This document shows, in pieces, positions 13,199 to 26,940 of a stretch of DNA of 64,000 nucleotides. This DNA is from Dipylidium caninum (lineage: Eukaryota; Platyhelminthes; Cestoda; Cyclophyllidea; Dipylidiidae). The stretch lies in assembly GCA_017562135.1 (NCBI GenBank), contig QEYB01000952.1, positions 186,001-250,000 of the forward strand, in the 5' to 3' direction. Each line of letters opens with the position of its first letter. Position 1 is the stretch's first letter. The notes beneath the pieces were generated by a model. It saw nothing but the letters and a program-made list of their open reading frames with translations. It ran no database searches and was not told where the DNA came from. A program made the translations under genes and the position numbers.

Positions 13199-15397
13199 TC
13201 GCATTTCTGCTCCTGTTCATCAGAAATTGCGAGCTTCAATCATTGTCTCTTCACCATCCTTCCTCGGATGTAACTTCCACCTGCTCTCCTTGCTTTTTAT
13301 TCTGTCAATTTAAATAATGCTGTCTTCCTGTTTTCTCCGACTAATTTTTTTGTGAAGGAGAGGCGGAGTTGAATGAAGGAAATTTGATTGGTTACAAAAT
13401 TGAACGAAATCATAAGGCCCGAAGTTAGTGAATTCTATGTACAAAACTGGAAATTGGAAGGCTCTTATTTGTTTTTTATTTCTGCTCATAAATCGCTTAA
13501 AAATCACAAAGTGCTTTAATGGCTCATATTTCGGTAAGATCGTAACCCTATCTTTGGCGATAAACTGAGTTTCACCTTAAGGATAGTTTCGATCACCGTC
13601 GTTCGCTGACGCTTGACGTCACTGGAGCGAATATTTCCGGTGAATCTTATTAAGAAGTCGGAAACTTCCGATTTTCAATGTTGAGACGGTCCCAAGGCCG
13701 TTTGGACGGTAACTGTTGGAAAGCCCAAGTGTTTTTGTGGGAGCACCGTTATTCTTCTCGCGTGCGTCGAGTCATAAAGTTGCGCGTTGGGTTAACTGCT
13801 GTCCGGGTGTTGTCCCTGGTCTGTATTAATATTAATCAGGGGGAGGGTTTGTCGGAGGTTAACAATCAGGACAGAGGGCGTGGATGGGCAAGTGGCCCGA
13901 TCTTCGCTGTGGGCGCTCACCTCTGCCTGACCCGGTGGCCGCGAGGGTCGAAGACTTTGTTGGGCAGTGTTAGCCTCCAGGCGCTGGCTCCTGACGAAAT
14001 GCCGGTTAACGTTGCATTCTTGTTGTCACTCCCATAAGAAGTGCATCGCTGACTTTTGGACCGAGGGTAGAACTCTAAATTCATCCAGAGAGCTTGCGTT
14101 TTTTTTCTTTGTCCATGTCGCTGAGGAGATGTTGCCTAAAACAAGTTCTGAATTAAACTACGTATGTGTGGAGATTGACTACTCATAGTCTCTCCATGGT
14201 AACGTGAGGAATTATAGGGGTTTCCTCCAACAATTTACTCTAGTTTTTGAAACTGGTTCCGAACAGAGGAGGACTTTTTAAAGACCGAAGAGGATATCCC
14301 GTTGCGGCCAGCTCCTATTCCGGACAGTTAAATTAGAGTACACGTGGTAAGCAATAATCTTGTCTTCCTTTGCTAGTAAGCAAAAATCCAACTTTGTTTG
14401 TATCAGGACAAAGTGAACGCCGAGGGGGTGTTTCCATATTCTCATGATCTGAGACATTCTTTAGCGATATCGTTGTTTTCGTATTTGTTATCTCCAGGGT
14501 AGAAATCGGTCTCAGGGTGTCATAATGTCTTGTTCAACTCTATCTCTCCAGCAAGCATTTTTTATCGTCGCCGAGGTGCTCTTCACTTCCACGCCTAGGG
14601 TGACTTAGGGTCTGTATACTTTGAATATATGGCATCTTGGGGGAGCTTCTGAACGAAACTCCCCTCAGTCCTTAAGAGTGTTAGCTAAAAATCAGTTCTA
14701 ATGCGAACTCGCGTTTCAATATTTTCAACTTTCCACGCAATTTATTGCATGATGGCGTTGGAAATCAGCATTGTTGTTAAAGCAGCGGTGCTCAAAATAT
14801 CGAAGCCTTCTGCAATTATGTGGCGATTGATGTGGCAATGAACGGTTGAATGGATAAATTGGTCTGCAGGTGCTCTCCGTTTCCCCTTTCACCTTCGCGT
14901 TCCACTTCTCATTGGTGTCTTGGGGGACACGCAGACTTCGCCAATTTGTAAAAAAATCGCATTGTTAATGTTACTCAGTGCGTAAACATCTCGTTGCAGT
15001 CGACGCTGAGTGGAGGATCATTATATTTTTCCCATTTCTTCATATTCCATTTTCTAATCAGCTAGTGCGTCAACTGAAATGTAAAATGTCATATTCTATG
15101 CCACGTTCGGGTTTGTGACACAGATTCGTTTCGCATAAAGAAATGCTCGAACATTTCGCACCTCAGCAGTTTTGACACGAGAAGGTTATAGGTTTATCTG
15201 GTACTCGAAACATTTGCTATCAAGTAAACTGCTCAGTCAATGTAACTCGAACGTTTTCACAAAATTATCGTTGTCTCGAAAACATTGACAAACGCCACCT
15301 AAGTTGTTTTTCTTGGGAATCAAACCTTGGAGCACCGACGGATAGGTGAAACCTTGACTGCGGAGACAGTTATTTGTTGCATTCATCTCTTGTTTAA
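13199..15397. other. 3' flank of RalBP1-like gene and intergenic DNA
   Basis: Begins with the presumed 3' UTR. No canonical AATAAA was found close to the stop; AAATAATG near 13312 is only a weak candidate. The ORF at 13678-14037 (119 codons) has no recognisable domain. Nothing else supported. Confidence 0.6.
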
Positions 15398-15435
15398 TCC
15401 AATGATGCAAGTGTCGCGACACTTGCATCATTGGA
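15398..15435. repeat. Perfect 38-bp palindrome with no spacer
   Basis: The left arm TCCAATGATGCAAGTGTCG is followed directly by its exact reverse complement. The centre lies between 15416 and 15417 and symmetry stops at both ends. It is not inside a recognised gene. It could form a cruciform, be a site for a dimeric factor, or be an assembly or fold-back artefact. Confidence 0.95.
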
Positions 15436-18400
15436 CTGAGATAGTTTTAGTTTGGTAGGTTGTTCAGCAGTGGGATCATCCACCCATTTCCCCTCCAATA
15501 TTTGAGGTGTAAATAGCAAAATTAATCATGTCACTTCGGACCGAAAATGCGAGTGTCACCGGATATCCTCGCTTTCACGAAACGCCCAATTTATATTCAC
15601 CTTCCACACTGTTTTGGGTTGATGATTGTATGATATATCAGCAAATACTTTCCACACCAGATCACTTATGGACGTAAGTGCCTTTTATTGCTCATTGTTT
15701 TCAAAAGCAGACCTCTTTTATTCCCCCGCATCCAGAAAAGTGAAAGCGAAATCCTCAAGGAATTTCACCACTCTCAAGAGTGGTAATTGAAGAGGAGTAA
15801 AAGTTATTTGCAAGCATACTCCCTGAATATTTAGCTTCCCTGTGAGTTGACTTTGTGCAGGATCTAAAAGTCCTGCTGGGTTATCTCACTCGTCTCATTA
15901 AATATGAATAAATGCGTCAGCAGTTAATTCTACGGATGTACAAATAACGTCCCGTTGGCCCAATTTGCATATAGGCGTTCTCTCCACCTCTCAACTTGAC
16001 TTCTCTCCATCTGCGGGCAAACTTTTGAACCATCGCCGCAGCGGAAGGTGCGTCGATATGCAGACTATGTCTGTCGAAGTTGTTAAACTCTTTTATAAAG
16101 CCCTGCAAGGAGTGGCGCGAGACGAAATTTGAGTCTAACAAAGGAGGACACTTCCAATGTCGAATATGCCTAGATGATGTTATGACACTTTTCGCCAGCG
16201 GCATCGTGCCTTAACCATTTAGCTTAAGGTCGTGAGCGAGATTGCATAGACACATGCCACATTAGCTGGGACGATAACATCTGCGTGCAGTGCTTTTCCA
16301 AAAGTAAAAAGAAAGCCGAATGAAAGCCGCAGTCATAAGTGACTAGGGCTTAGACGAATAACAATTTGCGGGAATCATCGTCCCAAGCCTGTCGGTCGAG
16401 TGTGGCGTTCGAGTGGGCGACATCTCATCGTTTGTCTTGGCTGTGGTCAATGCGGTCCCACGAACAGTCGACGTGTGTTGCGTCTGCTCCTTCAACTTTG
16501 TTGTGCATCCGCGTTCTTGCGGTGCTTTGTCTTCTGAATGATCCCATCGCTCCAGCGAACAATGAGTGAACGCTCTTGCCGAAGGGAGTTGAAAATAATC
16601 GCTGAAGCACATTGGGTTGCCAAAATTGAGGGTTGAAAAGGGTTTATTTCACTTTCAGCCTGAAGAAGTCTGTCTGGTTTAGGATGTTAGGAGCTGTGGC
16701 CGAACACGCAGACTATCAGATTTCCTATTTGTGTTTCCTTTACACGTATGGTCATGTCTGGTTAATGTGGTAAAGCGACACGAAATTTCTGCATAGTAAC
16801 TGTATGCTGTGATGTCGGATATGCGCGAGCCTGTATTTTTCATTTTTGCTCTTCACCTCTAACTAATCATTAAATCAGTAAATCCTGCTGGCTTCCGGCA
16901 AGCAATATTTCGAGGTTTGTGAAGGCTAAATCTGCGTGATTTGGGGGGGGGGGATTTTGCTCGTGTCCAGTTCACCACACGCATAAAGTGCGCTGCAGCC
17001 AAAGCCATCACAAGCGCTCCTCGTGTTGACAAGACAAATATTGTGGCTCCGATTTGGCTTGGTGACCGTATGAGGTACAGGAGGAGGTCATTAAAACAAT
17101 AAATTTTACCTTATTTACCTGCGGAACTTCAGGCCTCATGGGAACTCCATTGTGATTATAGTCAGTCTTGATTCTGACGATCAAGTGTTGCACACAGTTT
17201 GTGTGACTTCCTCGGGTTGGGGTTGGCCCGGCCCCCGTCAATGGGAGAGAGGATTGGAAGGTGGGGAGAAGGCAGCTTCTGGCCGTCTTAATTTACTCCA
17301 AAAAAACAGATGTGCTGGCAAACGACTAGATCTTAACCATGTGAGGACAGAAGTCTTACGGTGGAGGAAAGCGCACTCGTTCCACCCTCTTTAATACGTC
17401 ACTTTTATCGTGGTGCCGAAGGAGATACTCCCCTTCGCTAACGAAAAAGCCGATTGGGAGATTCATAATGATTGCCCCGTGATCGGAGCCCGAGATGTCC
17501 TTGACGCGACAGTAGTAGGTGAGAAGTGTACAGATAATCAGGTGGGCGTTTTTTTGGTGTGATTTCTACTTGAATGAGGTGGACTCCCAGTTTGTAGGGT
17601 TCGCGGAATTCGGTATGGTCTCCATCTTCCGCTCAATAATACACTATCGCTTGGAGAAATGCGAGAACGCCATAGTCTCAGTGCCTATAGTAAATTAATG
17701 ACATACAACCCCATGTGGTCGGTAATGAGCCCGACTCGTAGGTGGGAGTCGTCGTCCCATTATTCACATACTCGGAGACACTAGGTTAGATTTCGAGCGC
17801 AAGCTATTTCTCACTGCGTCCTACAGCTCCTGGGTGCTCCGAGTATGAGTTGTTGCAGCTATCTGGGAGTCTACGTTTTGGTCCGGAGGGGATGGGAAGG
17901 TTCCTCAAACCGAAGTAAAGGAGGAACATTTCGGTAAGTTAAGCAAGTAAGGTCTCCCGTGTGCGTGCTGGTAGTCCGGCCTATCTTTCGTTTACCTGTT
18001 TAACTCCCCGATACAGGTACAGTATTTTGAAGCGTGCTAATGGTGGTTGACGCCTTCCTATGTGAAACATTCAAATGTCGTCTCTCCCTTCATGTCATCT
18101 GTAATTTTGCCGCGTGGCGAGACAGCGGTTGCCATGTGGTCAAGAGTTCATTTTTTCGATAAAGCCCTGGCATAATCCGCCACATTCTACCACGTCTACA
18201 TGCCGGAAGTGGTGAAGGACTCAGGTGGGTACGGGTTTGCGCCCCGGAACGCGATACGATCAGTTCATTCTAGCTTAAGAATTTTTGTCAGCTGCAAATT
18301 TGTGAAATATTCTGTCGAAGGAGAGTGGGACAACGGTTTGGAAATAGGGCCTTCTCGGGGCAGCATTTCTACATCATAAACCACCCGAGCAGGGAATGCA

Positions 18401-21400
18401 ATTAGTAGATTGTGCCTTGCATCAACTTCTCACAAGTGTTGGCCTATGCTTCTGTCGCCGATCCCCAGAAGAGGCGAAGTTCTATTGTATTATACAAATG
18501 CAACATCACTGAAGTAATAATGTCTTTATTACCCCTTTCAATGATAAGGAGGAGGAGGAAAGAATGAGAAGTCAGGGAGGCCTGCGCTTTCGTGTAAGAG
18601 GCTCCAGTAAATTGCGGAGGTATGTGTGGAATATCACCTAAGCGCATTCGAGGGCGCGGTGTTCTACTCCTGCACATTACACTGCGTTGATCGGAGATTT
18701 TGGGAGTAGTTGACGAGTGTCTCAATCCTCACAAATAACATGTCGCGAGGGCCTCGTTGAGGGCGTCAGTCGACCCACTAAGTGATGGCATTTGGGCTGC
18801 CACTGCAGGGCTGCTACAATTAAAAAGGATACACGCAAGAATCTGCTTGTGGCCGAGGTATCATCTCCCTGAATCGCGACCATGAGAGGTTTTGCCTTTA
18901 GGTTAGCCACTTAGCAAAGGTGACTGCAGCCTCGTTCTTACACCAGCCTTCACTTTTCGGGGCTATGGATATTAGTGCAGTGTATGAAAGGTCGAAATTG
19001 GCTACGGTAGTAAGCTTAAACAATTCTATGTCCGTCACGCCAAATAGGCTGGTTTGTGACTGAATGTCACCAAGTTAGGATAAAAAGTTGCACTTTCAAT
19101 CATGGCGCCTTAGACGTCACAGGTACAAAAGGCGAATCAAACTTGCCTCCCGAAAGTTCATCTATTTACCGGGAAACTGGCGGCTTCTGTAGTCGATATG
19201 TGACAGTTTACATTTTCCTGCTGGTGATTATGTGCGGAACGTCGAAAGTTATGCTCTTGGGACGCAGAATCGCGATTGGTACTATGCAATACTACTACTG
19301 GAGAGTGGGCCACCAGGCCTTCTTGAAAACCGTTCGTCTTGCCAGGTGCTTCAAGCGCCCCAAGCGATGCGGGCGCTCGAGCAGCAGACTCTTCTGTCTG
19401 CCTGCTGTGATCCACCAGCCAGCCCCATTCCCCTTCGTGGCCTGCCCTCTTCACCACCGGTCGTGGCTCAGCCTGCCTTTAGCACTCTTGGACTTTTAAA
19501 GCTCTCGTGCTACCTTCTGCACGACAACATCGACTTTTTGTAATTTGTCCGATTAATGAGACGGGAAGCCACAGAATTAAGTGGACTACGGCTAACGCGA
19601 AGCGATTAGCAAAACCATGCTGAGTGCTCACATTAATCTGATGCGACAGTGGAGTCAAGGTCGAGCGGAGTGGATGTGAAAAGTAAATGCCCCGTGAACT
19701 TGTCCGCCCTATTTTAACGCACGACCGTATGGCGTAATGACGGTTAAAGTTGAGGAGAAGACCAGCGGCGTTTTAGATTAGCCACCAAAATTGCACAAGA
19801 TTTTAGCTTTGAGTAGAGTTGGACACCTCGTGATGGACTACGAGAAAGTTAATTTTCCTTGGGAGCTAGTGAATGTTCCTTGGCGCTGGGTCTTTATTGA
19901 GCCTCGTTTCTATGAAGAAACCGCCTAATTTAGGAAAGATGCGATAACTAGAGAAACTGAGTGAGAGAGTGCCTCTTCCATCCCGCAGAGTTGTGAGAAG
20001 GCGTCCGAGTTTCGATGAGGCCAAATGATCCCTTCCAAACTAGCCTGTGGGCAGAGTGAGAGCTATGTTGGTGATTTATGGGGAGTGAATATTAGGGCCG
20101 TTCACCGAAACCATCTGCCACTAAAGTCGGATTGAGCAGCTGGCCTTCAGTTCCTACCCGTAATTAATAGGGGACGCGGAGGCACTGGGTTGTGTTATGA
20201 GGTGACTCCCTGAGACAGCAAAAATCGGAGCATTTTTGTGATTTGAGCTCTGGGAGAATGCGGTTCATCGCAGTGTCAAACCCCGTGTGGCAAGTTTACC
20301 GTTGCGCCCCGCTAGATCTTCTACCGAATCCTGATGGTGTAATGTCGTGTTTTTTGGTTAAGCTGAAAAAGCACAACAGTTGCTACACTAAGCAGTCTTC
20401 ACAAAGTTATTATGAAATGGAAAGAGTTGGAAACGAAATGCCTGTTGGTGTTGAACGTTGAAGGAAAACGAAAAACGCCAAACGAAGTAAGTGTATAAGT
20501 GGTTTCATGCGGGGCCATTCAAATAAAGTCCAGTGTCTTGTTTCCCAGCACCTGATCGCGCCCAGATATGCAGGGTGAACGCACGCTCGCGGATATTTTT
20601 ACACCACAAGGGATGGGGCAAGAAGAATTTCAAACAACTGCAGGACATCTGCGTCTTCTTGAATGGGACAACCTGACCAGTCGCCCCTGCCCCCTGGGAC
20701 ATGCAAGTTTTTTCTTGCCAACAGCGCCTGTCCACGCGCAACCGAGTGAGAAGACGTGGAATGAGTTACTGGCACTCGGGCACCTCAAAAGCGCGCGACA
20801 GTGGGACAGCAGGAGGGGCATTTGGCACGTAGGTCAAAAATTTGGGGCGGGGAGTGGGCGAGAGGAAGGGGGAGAATCTGGGGACCGACGTGGAGAGTCC
20901 AACACGGATGTCGCGGAATTGACTACTGAATCAGGCAACGGCGGCAAACCAAGAAAAGTAGAAGTTGCCACAACGCTCTCGACCCTCTCAACGACTAGTT
21001 CTTCGTGTGCGGGATCAATTAAAACGCTAATGTTTCGAGCTGGGATTGCATAAAGTGGTTATGTTCATCGTTGGAAGAAGTCCTGTTAGGACTTCACCGT
21101 AAGAAAGCGGCATGATGTCATTCGTGTAATGATATGTGATGCAGTAAATGCAACAAATGTGATGGTTACTGAACTGCTTTAAAGGAGGAGTAACGAGGCG
21201 GGTCACATGATGTCTTCGTGCATGAGCCACCGAAGAGACAGTTGGGCGCGGACTTAAGGTCACAATGCGGTGGTCCATCTAGCAACGTGAGAATCGGGTA
21301 GAAGGTGCCAAAAAAAGCTCTGAACAAACGGACTTTCGACTCATAGGACAGAAGAGGTTTTCTGTCCGATCGGCCGAGGAGTGCATGGCTCCGTGCGCTG

Positions 21401-24400
21401 AAGGAAGTGGTCTAGTGAGTCAGCCGTCAAGACTGGGAGAAGTTATGCAAGCCACCGCCGTATACCTTTCCGACTGTTGCTCTGCGTGAAGGCCACAGTT
21501 GGGGGCGAATGAGGAGTTTGGAGCGAACTTCACCGCCGCTTCATATGCAGGCATCAGTCCAAATGAATACACATACAGATGGTCTGTAAGATTAGGGCCA
21601 TTTCGCCTACGATGCCTCGCTAAATGCTAGACTATTTTGTGGCGGAATTGTCTGCATCGAACTGCCGTTGTAATTGTTACTTCCACAATCAAACACGTTT
21701 TATCGTGCAATACTGTCTGGTTAGGCATAAATTTACCATCATTTATTTCTTCCCATGTCCTTTCCCAGACACATAAGGAAATTTTTGTTAGGCCAAGCAA
21801 TAAATGAAAGCACCTTTACAGAGAGCGGTTCGCACACAAATACGTCGTGCCGATGGTGTCCCGAAGGTACGTGAAACGTGCCAAAGTGGTAAACCGGTGG
21901 TCGGAGCATCTCTGGCGTCGGGAACCAATCAGACTTCTGAGGCACATTTTAGCCTTTCGGGGGCAGGTCGCGCGAGGGGAGCATGGGTGTCGTCGGGTCA
22001 CTCACAGCGCGCTTTCGTTTCCACTCCCCACTGGTGAGCTTATGACGGGAAAAATGAGGATGGGGCAGAGGTTTTGAATGGCGCGGGAAATTCTATTACC
22101 ACTTAATCTCAAACGAAGTGGTCTTTTCTTGCAGAAATCAGGACGGCACGGAACCCTTATTTTGGGAGATGGGGCGGGGGATATTTCTCCCGCTATGAAA
22201 GAATTAGGGACAACTCAGAAGAGGTTTGTATCACCGATGCTTCTGGATTTGTTTGCCTCACACGCCATTGTGAAAGTGTCGGAGTCGGACGACAGACAGG
22301 AAGTTGAATGCTGTCATCCCACTGGTTGGTGTGACGAGACCTTCACTACGCGGAGAGATCGCGAGCTCCTGCCTCGCGTGACAGCAGTCCATGTATTAGG
22401 CAACGAATCGTTTACGCGGGCTTATTACGAAAAAACGTTTCTCCTTAAGTCGTTTCTTGAGCAATTTAAGTTCCGTACAAAGACCAAAAGTGGTGGTTCT
22501 AGTTGCCTCAAGTGACCTCCATGGGGAGTTAAATTGCACGTCAAGTGTTCACATTAAATATTACGGAAGCCTATTAATCGTGCATCGTAGGGAGAGCCCT
22601 CAGGGAAGAGCTTTTGCACCACAGCTCCGCACAGGCCATGCGGCTAAACTCGGTCCGCCCGAAGAACTTGAGGATTGGAGGGTTGAGGGAAATAGTTGGC
22701 GCTCGAAATACAGCATGGCGGATGCGTTGGACTGCTGCTGGCACGAATGGGGCGCAATATTTAAAACGCGGTCCTTGCGACCAATGCGACAGACTGGCAG
22801 CATAGAAAAACAGGGAAAGCAGAACGGTGTGCTTTTGGGGAGGCAGCGCATTTTTCAAAAAACGAAGCCTTTTGCGCGCTTCTCCAACACTACGCGGGTG
22901 GAAGACATCTGCGAAGGCCAAGTGATAATCTTGTGGCTGTTAACGCTTGAATACATGGTCTTCCGTAGGATCAACGACCTGGTGCGAACTCACGTGGTCT
23001 TTCGAGGGTGGGTGTTAAGTTACATGGAGGAGACGATGGTCAAGCGAGGGATGTGGAATGTGTCGTCGAACCATCGCGGGTCCCTCGTCAGTGGCGATGC
23101 CTCCTGAAGGCTTTTATAACAACTTTGAGTGGAAAGCGCAATGATAGCTTCTTTCTTCTGCAAGAGGAATAAAATGTGTTTAGGACTAGCTTAAAAGATG
23201 CGACTGTTTTGCCTCTGTGCGTAGCCACTTCAGCGCCTCCGCTGGCTAAAGTGGCATCTTTACATATCGTAGGTGTCGGCGGTGTGCTCGAATGGCGCTA
23301 CAGCGCGACAAGTTGGGAATTACTATGGGGATTATGATCTCCGCAAACGGGAGCCAAGGCCACATAGAGTGTCTGTGCTACTGCGGAAATTAACGCAACA
23401 GGTTTTAGAGCGGCGTGATTATAAACCGATGGCTCAACATCCATGCTTCAAAGTTGTACAATTCTGTTTCGGTGGTGCCACAGAACTACATTCCCAATAC
23501 GCGGACTTCTCGGAGGAACCGCTCAGCAGCCTTCAATGGTAGAGTTAAATTGGATGCGCCAGCGGCGTCGGCGTTGCCCAATAGTCCCAATTTGCACCAG
23601 AAAGCTTTCGAGGATAAGGCTGCTCACCGTGGAACAAAAATGTCTTCCAAGCCGGGGGTTTCACTTACTCCAACCAGGCTGCGGGGGTCAAGTACGTAAC
23701 AGGGGCTAGCTCCGTGTGTGGTAGCCGATAGTGAGAATGTTGTATTGGGCGAAAGGGCGGTGTGATGACCTGGATGATAGTCGTCAGACGAGACATTCGG
23801 CGCTAATCTAAAGTAAACTTACGAGTTGGCCGTTGACACTTTTTCCCTTACACGGAAGGGGATTAACAGTTCTATGATGCACCCAAACTTGAGTATAGAC
23901 GGGATTCAGATGTTCAACCGTCCACTAGGACGGGCTCCCCTCCCCTTAAAAGCGGCCAGAGACTGATTTGAGCTTTGAGACACTGGTCAATTTGCAGTGG
24001 TCATCGTCTCCATCCGGTGCTGCTTGTCGTAGGACCAGGAGGACGCAGAATAATGGCAAGATGGAAGAGATAAGGAGCCATTTACTGTCCACTATGCCTC
24101 GCTCTCGTGTGACTGCAGAAGAAGGATTTGATACCGCATCTCGCTGCCTATTTTTATGGCTTTTCGGCTGCAGAGGGTCGCCAACCCATTGCATGTTCAG
24201 GAACATTAATGTTCTTTGAGCACGACCGCGACTTTTGGAAGATGGCGGTTCAAATAATCTTATGCTTAATTGGAATATGTCATGTCTGCGCAGGTTGGAC
24301 TCCACAGCGTGCGTGTAGACTCTCGCAAGAGAGTCAATGAATGGGGTAACGGCTGCCACGTGGTCGCATAATTTCAATTGGTCAATTTGCGACCAGTCAA

Positions 24401-26895
24401 GAATATCCTTTGGTCTTTGAGTCCACCAGACCATGAAGGACTAAAATTGCACCCACCGAGAAATTAGCGCGATGAAAACGTGTCCTAGTTCAAACTCTCT
24501 CGGCTATGTCGCCGTGGCGTCGAACGCATTCTCTTCAAGAACTGCAGCAGCCAATGGCCTTTAAGCCGTCCATAAGTGCAAGTTACACGCTTTCGAGTCT
24601 TCGAATAAGCTTGCAAGCGTATTCTTTTGCTCATCTTTATTTTTTTTACCGCCCCATTTCCCATGAGACTAGACCTCGTTTACGAGACAGTCTGGCGGAC
24701 CGCGAGACTCGACGGACCGCCGGCAAGGGCGACACTTGTAACACAAGGCCGCTCCTGCCTTGGGGCGCCGGAATCTATGGTTCTGAGACCTCTCTTGCTT
24801 TAGGCGGGCGACGTCCAAACTCGAACAGCCCCTCAGAAGTACCCATTAGTTTTCAGGGCCTAAGTGCGAGTCAAACGGGTTGCCCGTCTCTCCTACCCTG
24901 CTAAAATCTGCTTCTCCATGGTACTATCACTCTTCCCTGAGGTTAGCAATGGCGTAATGGAATGGAAAAAGGGGAAAAATACTAAGAGGACTGCTTTTCA
25001 AATGGCCTTTCATTCTCCGGACAATGCCAAAGCCTATTAACAGCCAGCAAAAGCTAAAGCGTGATTTAGAAGGGCCTCCGCATGCCTTCCAGTGTGGTGA
25101 CCCCTCGGTACGCCCACGGGAATAGGTCCACTGACATCTTCCAAATGCGGCTGTAAATTTGTGGCGTTCCTCAAGGTACGGGAATTTCACAGTTATCAAT
25201 TACTAATAAGAATCCGACGCCCACCGGGGGAATGGTTTCTACCCACTGCCAACAAAAATGTTTTTTCCACTTTAAAATGGAGCATCCTAGCTGACGCAAG
25301 GTCCCTGCCTGCCGGGCAGGTTGCCCACCTCCGCATGGCTGCCAGTTAAGGTGGAGTGTAAACAACATTGACATCTGCATTTAACAGTTATGAATAATGC
25401 AGGCGATTGAGAACGACTATCCTAATGCTTGTGGAGGTTGGACGGCAGAGTTGTCGTTAGGGCAAGGCTATTACGAGGCAACAAAACCCAACTGGTCTTC
25501 GGCTGGGCCACTTTGGTGAATGGCTGCAGGCAGGAAACGTGATTAGAGGCGTCTTCGAGAGGAACGAAACACTAGGCGCCGCACTCACCCAGGAACTCAC
25601 TCTTCCCACCGCATTTTAGCCTCTGGCTGTGGAGTTGTTCTAACGCAGATATGTAAAAGTGGTAACTCGATTCTCCAAGAGGTATGCGGAGCGCGGAGCA
25701 GCGCCGAGTGGTGAAGGATGCACGATGATAAACGAGACCGTGTTAATCTGGAGGCTCGGCCACGCAGATTCGCCTCGGCGACACTCGGGTTGAACTCCGG
25801 AAGAAACGTAGCGGGGTATTTTTTGGAATTACACGCAGTAGTATCTTCAAAGGGGCCGGAATTGCGCATTTTAATGAGAAGTAGAGTAGCAAGGGGACAA
25901 ATAACAGCCTTCGGAATTCTGAATATGGACAAGACGAGAGAAAATGTCTGACGTAGAGGAGTAAGTAGGAGCAGGCGGAATCCCGCATAATTGCTGTAAA
26001 ATTCCGGTCCATCGAGACTTAAGCACAACCTAACCTGCCGTGGACGAAATGTGCATTTTTGACGTAAGTCACATAGCTTTAACATCATTTACGGTGTCGA
26101 GAAGCACTATTAAGCGTCGTCTATCCTACCGCAGTGCTCGCATTAGAGGCAGTACAGTGAAGGACGCTTTTTCATTCTAAATTTGTTCTGCCGTTATGCT
26201 ACGCGGCCACGCTCCAATGAGTTCCTCTCTCATTCGTAGGTGTAAATGGATGTGAAAAAAGTCCCTTTGATGGAGGGAGGACTTTCCTTAGAGTTTGGCT
26301 TCCCCTCTGTTTGAGGTTTGCCATTCAAGGAACCCACGTCCCGCTTCTGCATCCAGTCAGACGTGTCAAGCGGCTGCTGCCTCGGACTCGGTGCCCTCGG
26401 TTGAATGCTGCTGCAGCAAGGCAATGGCCGGGAGAGGCATTCTGCCTGCTTTAAACTCCCACATTAGTAATCTCAGGGCAGTCGCAGCACATACAAAGAG
26501 AAGGAAGGGAAGAAAATAAGAGACTAGTATTAATTAAAGTTGATCTTTTCTGCATTTTTCATGAGCAAAAAACTGCTCAGCAAACCATCTAGGCAAGAGA
26601 TCAATGGAAGGAGGGGAAAACAGCGTTTCTTTGGTTTTTGCCCTGCGGGCTGACTCGGGAATTTGGCTCGCCCCAGTCTGTTAAGAGACGCTTTCAATTT
26701 GATCACTAAAAGTAGGAAACTTTAAAGCGATGGTTAGCGTCCGATGGTCGCCAAGAGCATACACAGAAGCATAGACAGAGGGATATGTTAAAGTTTGCAT
26801 TTCGGCTATATGTTGAAACTATCTCCCTTCCTCCGACCGCCTTTCCGGTAGGAAGTGGTTTTTTCTTTCACACTCGTAACAAGGAAAGCTGTCCT

Positions 26896-26940
26896 CGGTG
26901 GCTTACGGGCTTATTTAAAAATAAGCCCATACCGTCACCG
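26896..26940. repeat. Imperfect inverted repeat (hairpin)
   Basis: The core GGGCTTATT / AATAAGCCC (26907-26915 and 26920-26928) has a 4-base loop TAAA. It is extended imperfectly by CGGTG on the left and CACCG on the right. No flanking gene explains it. Confidence 0.7.

Noticed and set aside
20568..21053. 161-codon ORF with a Gly/Glu-rich and Ser/Thr-rich end
   Set aside because: Low-complexity composition follows from purine-rich DNA; no recognised motif and no gene context.
22457..23107. Longest ORF (216 codons) of the central block
   Set aside because: No domain, no repeats, no flanking splice sites that extend it, and the opposite strand is open over much of it. It looks like chance openness in GC-richer DNA.
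24506..24904. 132-codon plus-strand ORF considered as a retroelement remnant
   Set aside because: No reverse transcriptase, gag or integrase motif could be found in any frame.
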